Shown here: positions 1-13,610 of the stretch, one piece after another | Numbering within the stretch: position 1 is the stretch's first letter | How the letters are laid out: each line of letters starts with the position of its first letter | Assembly (NCBI RefSeq): GCF_932526225.1 | Contig: NC_064043.1 | Location: 4,703,501-4,767,500, forward strand | Direction of reading: 5' to 3' | DNA length: 64,000 bases | DNA from: Nematostella vectensis | Taxonomy: Eukaryota; Cnidaria; Anthozoa; Actiniaria; Edwardsiidae | Notes under the pieces: generated by a model | Seen by the model: the letters and a program-made list of their open reading frames with translations, nothing else | The model's database searches: none | Told to the model about the DNA's origin: nothing | Position numbers and translations under genes: made by a program

Positions 1-114
1 ATATTAAGCGAACTCAAAGATTTACATAAGACCCTGCTTATATGCATCTCGCTTCTATAGAAATCTGCTATAACTACACAAGTCCTTCCTTTTTCCCGTC
101 TAAAAGCATGCGTA

Positions 115-1904
115 CTAAACTCGCGAGCACGAGCACTCCTGTCCGCAACCGGAAGTCGATTGTGTCTCTGAAGTCATCAGGGACGTCGACGTGGACGAAG
201 TATCCCTTCTTGGTAGCAAGTTAAGAGAATTGAGCGTTGGATCATAGCTGCTGATCATAGAGCACTGCCTGTTTGCCATGTCGCATTCTCTGCACATCGG
301 GTAACAGCTGCCCACTAGTGAGTGTGGGCTCAAATGAGGTATGTTGTTGATCTTTTGGTGACGCCGCCATTTTGCTCGTCGATTTGAAAACCAGACCTGG
401 AAAAAAAGAAAATTTTACAACAAGGTTTAAACAAACAGAGTCTAGTCATTGTATATGTGCTTTGTGCCCTAATTTCTAGGGACGGTTCCAGAAGCTGGGT
501 GAATAAAGGTATTCTAAGAGGAATTTCTAGCTTGTCCATCCCACTTTTATAGAGTTTGAATCTGCCAGTTTAATTTTCTTTGATATTTTTTTTACCTGGA
601 CCCGCGCCTCTGACATGTCAATCTTGTTAGCAAGCTCCTCCCTCGTGGCTACATCTGGGTAATGTGATTTCTCGAACTCTTTCTCAAGCATCTCAAGCTG
701 ATCCGGAGTGAACGTTGTGCGGTTCCGACGCAGTTTGCGTTTCTGATTGGTCGCCGGGTCTTCGTCTTTCCCTCGTTCATCGTCGGTGCTGGCGTCGTTA
801 GCGTTCGTGTCGCTGTCGGCAGCCTCGTCCATTCGGTCTCTGACTTCTTCGTGGGTGATTCTTGGCTCGTACTGGCGATGACTGTCAGTATCTTCTATCG
901 TGCTTCGCTCTTCTGTGTGACTGGTTATTGATTCCGTTTCTTCTCTTTCACGATGCAGATCGCGCATCTCTCGTTCGGGGCTCAGATCATCTTCTGTTAA
1001 AAAGATAAATGTCATCTGTGAATATACAGCTAATACCATAAGAATAATTTGATTTTATGGACACATTTCCTATCCAGGTTTTGATGAATGTGGAAAAGAG
1101 TTTGTGCTATGAAGCGCAGCGTTTCCTGATTTAATTTTTTAACTTCTATGCTTCATTTTGATTTGTTACTCTTATTATTGCCTCATCGCGCTAAGCATCG
1201 CTCTGAATGCTTCTTACCTTCACGCAATTTGTGCGCTTCCTTCACGTCCTCGTGATCGTACCCAGGAGACTTGGCCATCCTCTCCTCGTTATAGATGTCC
1301 GCCAGAATCTTCCTATCCAACTCCTGCTGTAGCGCCATCCGCTCTTCTGATGTTGGCGGGCTACTACCGTGATGAAACGAAGGGTAGCCCCACTGCATGG
1401 GCGTGTCTGGTACCGCTCCCCAGGGGTGCAGCCCGTAGAGTGATGCGAGATGCTGGCGCTCCCTCTCTAGCATGGCGAACTGCGCAGCGCGCTCTGCCGC
1501 CTTATTCCTCAAGATCCTGTTGATTGAACTCACGCTCGGCGTATTCTCCCGATCGCAAATGCCCTCTTCCACTAGCCTGTCTCTGATCTCCCAGGCGAAA
1601 ATGGTCGGGTTTTGCTGCTTGTATTGTAAGATTTTGTTAACGACTGGGGGTGTTGCGACTTTAGGCTTGCTTCCGCCAATTGAGCCTGGTCTGATGGATC
1701 CGGTTTCGTAGTACCGGCCAAGGATTTTGCTGACGCACCCGTGCGACACGAGCAAGCGCCGAGAGATCTCGCAAGGTCGCACGCCGTATGTCGCTAGTTG
1801 AATGATTCGGTGCCGGATGTAGTCGGGAAGCGGCCGGCCGTTTACGAATGCTCCTCCAAGCTGGTTAAGCCCGCCATGGCCTTGAAATTGCAAGTGGAAT
1901 GGAA
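115..1904 (-). CDS. PaxC: Pax transcription factor with paired domain and homeodomain (PaxC-like)
   Basis: Three exons are readable: 1904-1218, 993-596 and 396-115 (stop TAG at 117-115). All use GT/AG splice sites and the phases agree (G joins AA to make Glu at the first junction; CAG then GTC at the second). The first exon encodes a complete paired domain of about 128 residues, from [10 protein letters not shown] to [11 protein letters not shown]. An acidic linker follows with no recognisable octapeptide. The homeodomain (LRRNRTTFT to [11 protein letters not shown]) has Ser at position 50 and the common intron between residues 46 and 47. The last exon ends in a Ser/Thr/Cys-rich tail. Pax proteins are nuclear DNA-binding regulators that use both domains. 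The missing octapeptide and the Pax6-like [13 protein letters not shown] helix suggest cnidarian PaxC; a PaxD/Pax3-7 assignment is less likely. The start codon lies upstream of 1904 because this exon opens with two bases of a split codon (see 4224-4236). Confidence 0.9.
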
Positions 1905-4900
1905 CTAAAGAAATAAAAAGGAAAGCTCGATATGCAACGTACATCAATCACTATTAGGTAACTTTTGAAAGCCGAAGCTGCATGTTGAAAGGAAAAGCTT
2001 ATTAAAGACACACATTGTGATAAAAATGTTTGTTCTCTGAAGTGTTATCTATTGTTCAGTTCTTATGATAGTTTAAGGCTCTATTTGTAAGGGCCTAAAA
2101 CTCCGGTGCGGTGTGTGTTTTAGAAAAAAAAAAACTATTGCTCGTTTGACAATAAAATGACTCAATTACCACATTCGCGCTAAAGATTAAATGCAAACTA
2201 TAAAAAAAAACTGTCTAAAATTCACAAAAGGCGATTTCGTTTTTGTCTAGCTAGCCTGAAGTGAAGGTTCGAATGAATCACCTTTTATACGTTCAGTGCA
2301 TTGTCTTTTCCCTCAGTTTGAATTAGTATTTTTATCATCTTGACAAGTTTGAGAAAAAAAGAACCAGGGCTGTCCATTTTCGCTCTTGGTAGTATGTAGA
2401 TAACGTTAAAATCTATTGAGCCTTTAACTTACATATCAAATAATGCTTTTATTTGAGACCTGCGATTCAATTATACTAGGTATAGCTACCACGTATTGAG
2501 TTTATAAGGTGTCAATTGCTATAATGGACGAAAGAATTGCTTTGTTTTAGTACCGCTTCAAGAGGACACAAGTGGCTTTGGCTCAAATCGCAATAATTAG
2601 TGGAGCTGTAAAATAACCCATCTTCACAGATAGCACAAACTCCTTAAAAACTTCTTTCTGAGCAATTTACAAACCTATCTCGTTTCGCGTCAAGATCCAA
2701 AATATAGCTTCATCTTAAAATCTCTTCATTTATTGTTAAAACTAATTTCTCTGTCCCATTAGCTTTTGCAAAAATACCCGTATTCATGACAAGACTTGAT
2801 TGAAATATAAAATCTCTTTTGAATTTTTAACATTTTATTTTTTTTTAAGTATTATCGCGTCGTTTTCTAACGATGTGTTGCCATGGTTACCCGTGCTAAT
2901 ATTGGAAAAAAAGGACCAGTGCACAAAAATTACACCCGCCACCTTAACACAGGTAACGCCTGTACTTGGCAATGTTTAGGCGGCAAAATGCATTTGATAT
3001 TGTCAATTAGAGAATTTCATGCAAAAAATAAAACATTTCTTTAGAGTTAGCAATAATTAAGTATTAAAAAAAATTAATCGTCTGCGCGAAAAACAATGTT
3101 AATACTATTTTGATATCCGTTTGCCATCATTTATACAAAAATAATAATGTGTAAATCCGTTTTCCAAAGTATGGGTGAAATGTAAAAATTATCAACATGT
3201 ACTTTTGTTTGGCGTTACATTAATGCCAAATCTTTTTTAGACAGTAAAGTTAAGTTTTGATATATATTGCATTTCTGGAAACCAAAATATTTGATGCCCC
3301 AAAAAAATCATTAACCGTTTCGCGATTCAGTTATTCCCGCTTACAAAACAGAACCCCCAAAAACAAGTTTACCATGAAGGTAGAGTCTTCTTGTTCTATT
3401 TAGCTACATTTCCTACATTTCATCTATTTTTTTATGTGTATCCTAAAGATCGAATTTCAAATGTCGGTTTATCAGTAAACCTTAGTATAAGGAAAAATTG
3501 AACGGGATTGTTCCGCGAAATTTAACAAAACTTAACTGAAATGGTTTAGTTTATGAAATATCGAATTTGAATTTGAATTTGACTAGCACCGTTGCATAGA
3601 AACTTCTTTATTTTAAGAGAAAAAATGCTTTGTACCTAGAAAATAATTGTAGAATCCAATAGAAATGACGCCATAGATGACAATAAGAGACTTGTTAAGG
3701 TCTTGAAGGTGTGATGTTCCAAATTTTAAGTCTTTAAAAATGGTTAAAAGGCTTTTGGAGCACAAGTTGTTTATCAAATTCGTACCTTTTAAATTTCTTA
3801 AGCTCGACAATGATTGTCCATTTGGAATTATTTGCATTTTACATGTGAAGAGATGAAAGATCGATACCACGCTGATCGTAACAAAAACTTAGAGTTGTGT
3901 TAACTATTGTAAATTTAATTAAGTAATAGTATCAGTCTTAACTTAAGTCTAGCGCGATAGACACATCTAACGAGTAGTTTGAGAAAGAATCACGCAGTTC
4001 TGTTGGTTTGTTGTGGTGTCATGGCCGCAATAAATATGAAGGGCGTAAATCAGGCGTTTTGTGGATTTTTGCGACTCCCGCACTCAAGTCGAAGAAGCCA
4101 GTGCACCAATGTCAGATAACAGTCAAGTATCGGAAATGTTTGTTTTTGCAAACGGCTTATGAACTGTTTACTGAAAGAGGAGTAAAAACGAAAACAGGGA
4201 AATATAAGTAAAATAAAACTCACTTTGGTGAGCCATAAGGAGTGGCCAGAAATCCTGATGATCTGCAGTCTTGGGGAAATTCGAGAAAATCTGAGGGGAA
4301 AAAAGAGCAAAAAAGACGTTGAGTTGGAATTCCCCACATCGCTAGGCGTTAAAAAAATAGAACCTACCGAGGTGAAATGAGCTGGACAGCAAATGAGTAA
4401 TCCTAAACTTGAGACGAAATGGCAAATCTGCAGAGATGTGATTCGTTGCTCGCTCTTGAGTGACTGAGCAAATTCTCTTGTTCATGCAGAATTTATATCC
4501 ATTTATGGCTTCTTAAAATCAAATTAAGTCAGTGGTGAGTTATTCATTTGCAGCTGTGCGCTGAATTAGTTACCTTGTTCATGAAAGGGTTCGGCAGCGA
4601 GAGCCTGGGAGACCGTCATAGCGCGGGTCGTGCAATCTTCGCAGAGCCCCTCTTTGTGGGCATTTTCACATGGAATTTTAGCATGCATTCAGCAGCTGTT
4701 GTTTATCGTTAATAGAATAATAAATAGTACAACAGATGGCGAGTAAATGCGATGGGCCACGTGAGATGACATAGTCAGTTCGAGCTAATCTAATTACAGC
4801 TCTTCGTGAGAGGAGATGCACCCCTGCTCTATACGCCCTCGTGTGCACTTAGCCACCGACAACAAGCGAGTCGACTTGCTGGCTTCTCTGCCTTTCGGTC

Positions 4901-7900
4901 TACTATCAATACGCGGATAAGCCCGGCTAAGGGCTGTTAATGTCTCATTAAGCGCGCTTCACAGCTCTAAACGGTTGGCCGCGGGTGACCTGTAGGCGTC
5001 ATCTAGCACCGCCTTACCTAGTTACCCCTCTTCTCGAAGCCTAAACAGGCCATGTTATACTCCCTTGTGCTCGCGAGCTTTACTTTCTCCTGTGAAGTTC
5101 AAAAGCGGCCAGTGTGTTTAGCTAACAGGCTAGTGTTCTACGAGACGTATGTGGGAAGGCCTAGGAACGCTTGACAGGGGGACCCTGTGCGCTTGTTATT
5201 CATAGACACAATGCACTTCCCATTTCTGTCATAAGTTATTAGTTCTGTCGAGGTTGGTCGAGCGAAGTGAACAATATCTAAGCTTGCTCTCTTAACGCAG
5301 ACTTGTAATTAATTTAACTTGGGTGTTAGGATTATAAATCGTCAAATCACTGTCGCGGGCGGACATGCCCAATGTCTTACGTAGATGTATGCATTGTACT
5401 TTTCTTTAGACACCAGTTATTTTTGTCAATTGTTCTGGGAAAAAATCGCCTTAAAAATGGTACTGCGTTTGGTTTCTATTCTCTCTCCCAGGTCGAAGTA
5501 GGAGGGAAAAAGCAATAAAGACGAAGTTGTTAACGACCTTTTAGTCTAATTAACGCATTCGAATTGAAAAAAGGCAGATTTTTATCTTGCGCGCGTGTTG
5601 ATGTGATATAATCTTTGAAGACCTTGCCGAGATTTCCTCTTAAAAATCGAGATTTCCCCCAAATAAATAATAACATTAAAACCCAAAGAAAGGACCTACC
5701 CGCAATGCTGGTAAAAGAGCATTTGAGGAAATTATTAGAGGATATTGATTTTCCATAGTTCTGATGCAATATCAGTTTACAGTACTCCCTCTTTCCTGGC
5801 GGAAAAAAGCTATTAGCACCATAAACTGCAACACTAATAACTTTATTCGCTCCACAAAGTTGTGAATGTCCAAATTGCACTTCTGAATTAGTTTAAAAGT
5901 CGGGAGCGGCTTTCAAGCCTTTGTACCGTTCGCCACCGCCTTGGTTATTTATCTTTTGGTAATAGAATTGTACTGATTATCCGTTGTTAATCTATTTATG
6001 TTCTTTACTCGGCTATTCATTTCGAGGGCGAGCTGTTGGTTTTTGACGTGATGGCGCTTCCCGTGGCGTTTCGTTTCTCGTAAATGGGCCAACGCAGTCA
6101 AACACTCATTTGCTGCATTGAACGTCATTAGATCCGGCCCGGAAATCATCTTTAAATTACCCTGTAAATACTTCCCCACCTAATTAACTTCGATACTTTA
6201 GTATTGTGTTTGACTGGTGCGATCACGTGGTTACTGTGTTTTCTGACTCGGCCAATCATGTATCTATCGTGCCCAAAATCATCGACTACCACGCAAAAGT
6301 AATAAACTACATTGCATTACCGAGTAATTCTTATTACAATTACCAAGTGTCTATCGTGATTTGAAACCTACGTAAACAATTTGAAACTTTTGCTCTATTA
6401 AAGTCTCCTAATTTTTCTTTTTTTTAACTAGAATTGTGTAATTAAGAGCTCTGATTGCAGATAGTGATTTATTTAGTCAAGATTTAATAAAGTCATTTGT
6501 CAATGTTTGCGTCTTTCTGCCGGTGGCTATTATCGCAATATCACGCATTAAGATCTTCTCAGAAGGCTTTTATCCGCACTTCTATCCAAATCCAAAATTA
6601 ACGAAACTTAACGACGCTCTAGTGCGCATGCCCAGAAGGCACGTAGCCCCTAGGTGACTTCTCTTATTGAAATCAATTGTAAGGTCTAGCGTTAATTGAT
6701 AAGTAAAACAAATCTTAACGACTTCAAAACTGTAATATCACTCTACAGGATCTCTGTTCCAAATTCAAAGAAAAACGCAATGGATCATTTATTGCTGTAA
6801 GCAGAATTGAGCGAAGTTTGCGTTGGCAGACATTTTGTTGACTTTGTGCCGGCGGGATTTTAGGAGCGTCCAGGTTTCCGACAGCGCAAGGCTGTTTAAC
6901 ACAAATTGATATTTTACTTGAGATTTACTCCGGAAATGGTCTCTTTTAGACATTTGACCTCGCTTAATTACACGTTGTTTGAGTGGTTGAGAAATGTCTC
7001 TAAAAGCAAAAAAGCAATCTCACAAGACATTCATGATTAGCGGCAAGAAATTAGATTGAGCAAAGCGGCAACTTTGCTTACAATATTCGTCTTTTCATTA
7101 ACCCATTGAATATATTTGTAAACTGAAGCAATTTCATAGACTTTTCATCGTTTGCTTTAAATCACTTTTCCTTTCGGGTAGCATAGGATGTTTTCTTTGT
7201 GGATATTGGCATTTGTTTAGTTTTTTTTCGATTGTGGTACTACGGAAGTTGTGCTACTCTGGTAGCGCTTTTCAGGTTACGTTTTGTTAAAATAAAACAA
7301 CAGTTCTAAGACTTTGATTAACGTTATACCGAAGAGCTTTTATCTCTTGTGGAACTATGAAAAAAGTGTAAAATGTAAACGTTTCAGAAAGAAACAATTT
7401 CAGATATTTTCCTTTATTGAAATCCCTTGGAGTTGATTTATAATTATCCCTCTCACTCCGATGATTTGTCGAACGATTGTTTAACAAAGGAAAGCTCAGT
7501 TAGGCTATGGTATAACAGTATTACTAAATTCAAAAGAGCAATTTGATGAATTGATACAATTTACAAATTTGAAGGCAAATGACCCCGTGTTTTAAGAAAA
7601 CAAACTCTTTTGACTTCTCTGTTTCAATTACTTTTTGTTGATATAAAAATAACATCAATTTCTTTGTATTAAGCGCGTTTAAAAAAATCATACTTTTTTT
7701 TCTTTTTAGACCAACAGTCTGAAAAGGTCGAAAATGTCGAAAGCTATCGTGTTTTTTTGTGTTTTAAAAGGGCTGTAAATTGACAAATGGGAACTATGCA
7801 GATCGCTCTCTGTGTGACTCTACCCACATAATGAGGTCAACTTTAAATACGACAAAAAACTTTTGAGAAAGTCTGTCGCTGTGTTATTGTTATTCCATAT

Positions 7901-10900
7901 ACCCTTGTTCTTAAAATAAATAATAAAAAAAACATTGGTTCTTTTTTTTTTCTTTCAAGCTAAATTCAAAAGACTTTAAAACTTGAATATTGGCTTAAGT
8001 TTTCGTATTCCCCCTCTAAATTTTGAATTGCTCTTTTTGGTTTGGGGATTAAACAAAGTTCATATTTGTAAAAGCGGTCATTTGGCTTCCTCACTAGTAT
8101 CCAAAAGGATTCGTTAAAAGTCTTCAAGCTTGACAATGTTCTTTGTTACTGCGGTCTAAACATGGCCCGTAGAAAACAAAACTAATGGCAGGTCCTGTTG
8201 TTGTAATAGAAAGTATATATTCTGAGCCTGCCACCTGTGCGACCTTAAACGAATCGGTTATAAAGCAATGCGAAGCAAAAAATATCTCGGAGAACTGCTA
8301 TTCTAAAACTTCAAAGTAAATATACGCTATTTGAAGTGCTATTACTGACATTAACACTATCCTTTCAGTTTTTGTATTTTATTTACAAAATCGACATGAT
8401 AAGGTTTCTTTTTAGATGAAAAAAGATACTGCTTAGAAAAAAATATGTAATGTTTGAACTGTATAGTTTTTTCTATGCAAAAACTTCTTTTTTTATAATA
8501 ATTTTAATGCATACAAGGACAAAAAAAAATTGTTTCCTGCACAAAAGAAGCCGAAAGTGCCGTTCTGGTTTGAAGTTATTTACTCTCTGTGCGGGAGTCG
8601 TAATTTGTCTTTAAATGTCAAAATAACAAGCATAGACCGGGGCGTTTTTATTGAAATATAGACGAAGCCGATTAGAAGGTACTTTGGAAATTCTGATTAC
8701 CATAAAGTTGATAATTTTGTAGCAAATTATTCGCACCAAATATTGGACGAGATGCAAAGTCGATTCATTTTTCTTGTGTAAACACAAACTCAGATTTCGC
8801 CGGGAGCTCTGGCGACAGATGTGGAGTTCTCAGAGGCAGTTTAAGAACGGGAAAATGGTTAACCAAACGAGACCGTCTGTAGGGAAGCAAACGTCTCCTG
8901 AAAGCGTACCAACAACACAAACATTTGAGATAAAGGGGATTTAGGTTAGTAAAGAAAGAGGGGTTTTTTGGGTGGAAAAAAGATATATTTTCATGGTTAA
9001 TTGTCTTGACATTAAATGCGTTTTGGAATGTTTTTCACTTTCAGAATACTATTTAAGAATGATTGATATTTTAGCAGTTGTAAACTGTGTATCTGAAAAT
9101 TGAAGGGAGAATGAAACCATAAATTTTGCTAACAAGCTAGGGGGCGTCCTTCTTAAAAGCTTTATTTCCGATCATTATGTGACTCTTTTAAGACGTGTTA
9201 ATGTCGTTCTTTGGTGTTGTTTTGCTTTGATTTGATGAAGGTGAATTAATGTAACCCAAGAGTGTCGTTTACAAACAGGAAAAATAAAATCTACAAGAAC
9301 CCTCGGGCCCGATTCTTTGACCAATAAAGCGGTGCTTTGGAAGTGTTTATCGTTTTTTGCATAATTAACTGGTCAGGGTTTTGCTGAAGCTCATCGGACG
9401 TGTGGGTGAAGCCAAGACTTGATTCCTCTTTTAGTGGCTGGGTAAGGCACCTGAACTCCCTCTGATCGACGACACCCAATCCTTTAGCTTTGTCGATTTG
9501 GAGATTTAATTCATTCCTCTATATATAGGAGTGATAAAATTTAGATTACGCACAAAACTCTTCTCCTGGACAAAGGCACACTCTAAATGTGAATTTTTGC
9601 AACGTATATGTCCAGAAAACTGAAGAAATGGTATTCAAAAACAACAGTTCATTGAATTTTTATGTCAAAATGGCGTCAATATTTTTTTATATAGATCATC
9701 TCGGAGAGAAAGAAGGTTTATATGTCAGTAGTTCTCTTTCCATCGATAAGTTATAGACAACACTGTCATTTTTTCCTCTTCCATGTCTTTTAAACTTTGC
9801 GATTTGTATTTCCGTATTTTTTACAGTTACTTTACAAAGTTTCGATACATAAACAAGTGAAACAATGTTTCGTCAGGTTCTACCTCTACTAGAGTAGAAA
9901 ATAATATTTTGTTGCCGTTATTTCCTTTTTTGCATATTACAAATTAATGTTTTATCGATTTAATCTTAGGATATCTTTTACTCCCGACTGTTTAGTTGAT
10001 GAGCTGATGAAAGAAGATTGCGAAGTGGTGGTAAAAAACTAGGATTATCTCTAGCTTAACTCCAGCTAAATCACCAAAAAAACGTGTCTAAGGGATTTAA
10101 ATTTGCATAAGGCTCTCCAGATTACGTATTTGTATGTTTGCGCTGTCCATTCTTTTCCATAAAACGGCTATTCTAACCAATCCTTATACTTCTAAAATAG
10201 TGACCGTCGCATATTTGCCGTATTGTATTGGATGCCCGCACGTTGCAAAACAAAGGCTGGCGTCTCAAACTAAATAGATCTCCAACAATTAGAGGGTGAT
10301 TAGACTGGTAAATTGGATCTCTCTTTTGAAGCCCTTTGAAGCTTGTAAAGGCTAGGATGACATTATATATCTTCTTATTCAACCTGGGTGATTAGAGCGC
10401 TCGGCCAGGTGATGGCTTAAGTAAAAAGTCGCACGGGCATCCTACGCCTTCACTTTAAGCCCGGAAAATTATACTGTCAAAACTACTTCAGTTTGACGGC
10501 CACCAAAGCCAACTTGACATTTTGGCAGCGATTTGAAACAAAAACAATCAATTGCAGTCGGCTAGGTGGACCAAAGTTGCAATTTTTAATCAGTTTTTTC
10601 TGAGGAAATTCTTCTGTCGCTTTGTTTCACCCTGGCAACTACCTTTTCTAGCTCATGCTATTTCGCAGTCGAAAATGTCACGGCACAAAGACAGAAAATA
10701 AAAATAAAAAAGACAACAAAAAAGCTTGCGCCTGTTGTCAAATAGGACGAAAACATTGAAACCGCAAATATGCGAACAAATGTTAGACTTCAAATTTTGA
10801 TACATCAAATGATACGCTAGAATTTTTCAAAATGGTATACTGAATTACTTCCCCGGATTTATAGGGAACGTTTTTAATTCATCATCACTTTAAACAAACT

Positions 10901-13610
10901 CGACTTCAATATTGTCTTTGTATCCACATCGATATAGAAACGGCTCCACTGAACCGACTGATATTGGTTATAGTGCAGCGGACAGTGTTCAAAAAAAGAT
11001 TTTCTCCTTTACCCTCTGGGCATGCGATTTTTTTTGGTCACGTTGTACACGGAACCTTTGCTACATCGTATTTCCCTTTCTACCCTTTTCTTTTTACTGC
11101 CGAAAATTTCAAAGTCAATCTCATCTTTAAATTGGTGAGATGGATATGAGCGCCTTTTTAAACTGTTTTTTTTTTTGCTTCAGGCCAACTTTCATTTTAC
11201 TTTTTAATATTTTTTCAATTTGTAAGGGTTATGGTAACATCTGGGTACATAGACTTCATAATATAGAGCAACAATAACAACTGCAAATCTTTTCTAACGT
11301 TTCATGCAACGTTTTTCTAGTATCCGATTTTAATGATTATTGAGGCCATTTACTATGGCTTTACTTGGTAATTGCAGCAAGGTGAAACTAAGGTAGTTTA
11401 GTCAAGTGTCAATAACAATTTTTACTTAAATTTGAAGACTTTAACTTACTGATATGAACCTTGTATTTACAATTAAAAAAGATGCGAAACGCTCGCTCTT
11501 CATATTAAATTAAATATATTAATATGGAATGCAAACTGGAAACTCGTACAATTTGATGAGAAATCGATGTTTCTCCTGTGTTTGGTAAAATGCCCGCTTA
11601 CCGGAAACAGTTCTAATATGTTTTGTCTTTGATACAAAAAGAGAGAGAACTGAATAAAGGTTTGTCTACATAATTTGTTCTCTATTAAATCACAATTTTA
11701 TCACTATGGTTCCATGAAAAGCGTAGCACAGGTTTACCACAGAGGCGTACTTTTGTAAAAATTGAATTTATCTTAACTTATTTTTTTCATTTATCTCTTA
11801 AGAACGATTTCCTTAAAATGCTCGTTTAGTTTTTCGAAGCCGTCCATTGTTTTGCTTTGAGGGAGATTCACAGCTGTTTTGTTCTATATAAGTTTCAAAC
11901 AACTTTCAAGAGGTAATCGGTCGCTGAAAGAAAACCTACTTTAAGAGATTCACTCTTTTATGAAGCAGTCATCATTGTTCTGATAGTTATTCTCGGTATT
12001 ACCACTTGAAACCGCTCACTCTAACAAACAACTTTGATACTAAGGTTCTCTTTGCGATAAATCAAGTATTTAGGAATACATTGTTCTTTTTTGTTACTTC
12101 AGTATTGAATGTTTGATAAGGGATATTAACAAAAAAATGAAACAAAGGCTAGACTGTTTTGTCTTGATGACTGATAAGACAGATTTCTCTCAGAGTTATG
12201 ACGCTTTTATGTAGTTCTGTTTGCAAACTTGACTCACGACAGAGCTGAAGCTACATGTTGCTTTGTTGTTTGGCTTTAGTTCATCAAATAATCAATATGT
12301 TCGCGATTTTAGCACCGATACCTGACCACACGTATCCCAGTAAATATTGAGTTGCAACCAGGCTGCTATCTTAATAAAAGAGGCATTATATTTATCATAT
12401 TGAGCTTATTTTGCTTTCAACGCCGAGATGGTTTTGACTTGACGAAAATATTGTTAATCATCAGTGTATGTTTTTAATCACTGAGCTATTTCAGATATCT
12501 GTGCTATCTTGTTGAGGATATTTATTTGTTAGTTGAACTTACTTGCGTCTATTCACTCAGGATTTTCAATGGAAAAAAAAGTGGTCCATCCAGACATAAA
12601 GAGACATCCACCAACTACAACACAATACGATAAAAACAGTCACTATTTTTTTTCTTTCAGTGTATTTTGTTTTTGTTTCACGCGTGAAATTTCACATGTT
12701 TTTTTTTTTTTAATACGAGATCTAAACACAGTGAGATATTTCGTTTGGATGTTCACGCCTTTTAGACATCCCCTTACGAGCTCTGGAGACAACACGCGCT
12801 CATTCAGACATTGAAAAACTTGGGCTTCCTGTGCTTTTTTGAATGAAATGAAATGAAAGTTTTGTAGTGAGGGGCGGCTTCGTCTCAAAAAAAGGGAAAA
12901 AAGTGCAGACCTGCTAGCTCTTTTATAATATAATCGACCTTTTTTTATTGGAAAGCTATATTTCGGTGGCGTATGGGTTGGGGTACTCCAGAAAATTCTC
13001 CGTGTGTGGGGAATCTCATTATTTGAGATGCATCAAGCATGTTATTCACACAAATACTATATTTTATTGTATAATTTGTTATGGATTCAAGTTTATACAT
13101 GCGTTAGTAATGATACATATATACAAAAATTGTTTGTCATTTCTATTTGTAATGTAAATACAAGAATAATGATATTTCTTAGTATACTTTCTCTTATGAA
13201 TCTGGTGTTATGGTGTGCTTCTTTGTTGAGGTATTGAGTGATGCCTTTGCTTGTGATTAGCTCTTGGAGTATAAGTAGTTTATATTCCTGTTTCTGATGG
13301 ACAGAAAACTGTGTCGTTAACAAAAGGCGAAATAAGACAAAAACCGTCACGCAACATTCTTTGCGCCTTATCGCGCTAGCATGAATGCGAGGCGTTGCCC
13401 ATGTTACGATGTATGCGTGGCCATCCTGATTTTAACTCCGCATTAAGCTGGTTCTAAACGACTGGGTTGGGGTTCGCTTTTCAGATATTGGTGATCACTT
13501 ATTTAAGCGCAAAGGCAAGATATCTTTCGTTCTCAAATTGCACGTCAAGCCCCTCACAGCCCCTCTTACGGCCTATTGCGTAATCAAACACAGGCTTTCA
13601 CATGCGCCGT
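1905..13610. other. Non-coding DNA between the Pax gene and Dmbx-A
   Basis: This AT-rich stretch has many stops in all frames and homopolymer runs. Apart from the candidate Pax exon at 4.2 kb I see no exon with recognisable protein similarity. The longest ORFs (4050-4337, 5530-5880, 12533-12814) look random in composition. The block 4500-5250 is visibly richer in GC than its surroundings and could hold promoter or enhancer sequence for the Pax gene, but no specific motif supports that. Confidence 0.6.
4224..4236 (-). CDS. Candidate first coding exon of the Pax gene (Met-Ala-His-Gln)
   Basis: The Pax paired-domain exon begins in the middle of a codon, so a short upstream exon must exist. On the minus strand an ATG at 4236-4234 is followed by GCT CAC CAA A and a good donor (GTGAGT). 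The exon ends in phase 1, exactly what the acceptor at 1904 needs, and the joined codon would be ATT. Very short first exons are common in Pax genes. The phase match could be chance (one in three) and the Kozak context is mediocre, with C at -3 but G at +4. Confidence 0.3.

Noticed and set aside
1158-1711. Plus-strand frames opposite the Pax paired domain
   Set aside because: They are antisense shadows of a strongly conserved paired-domain exon.
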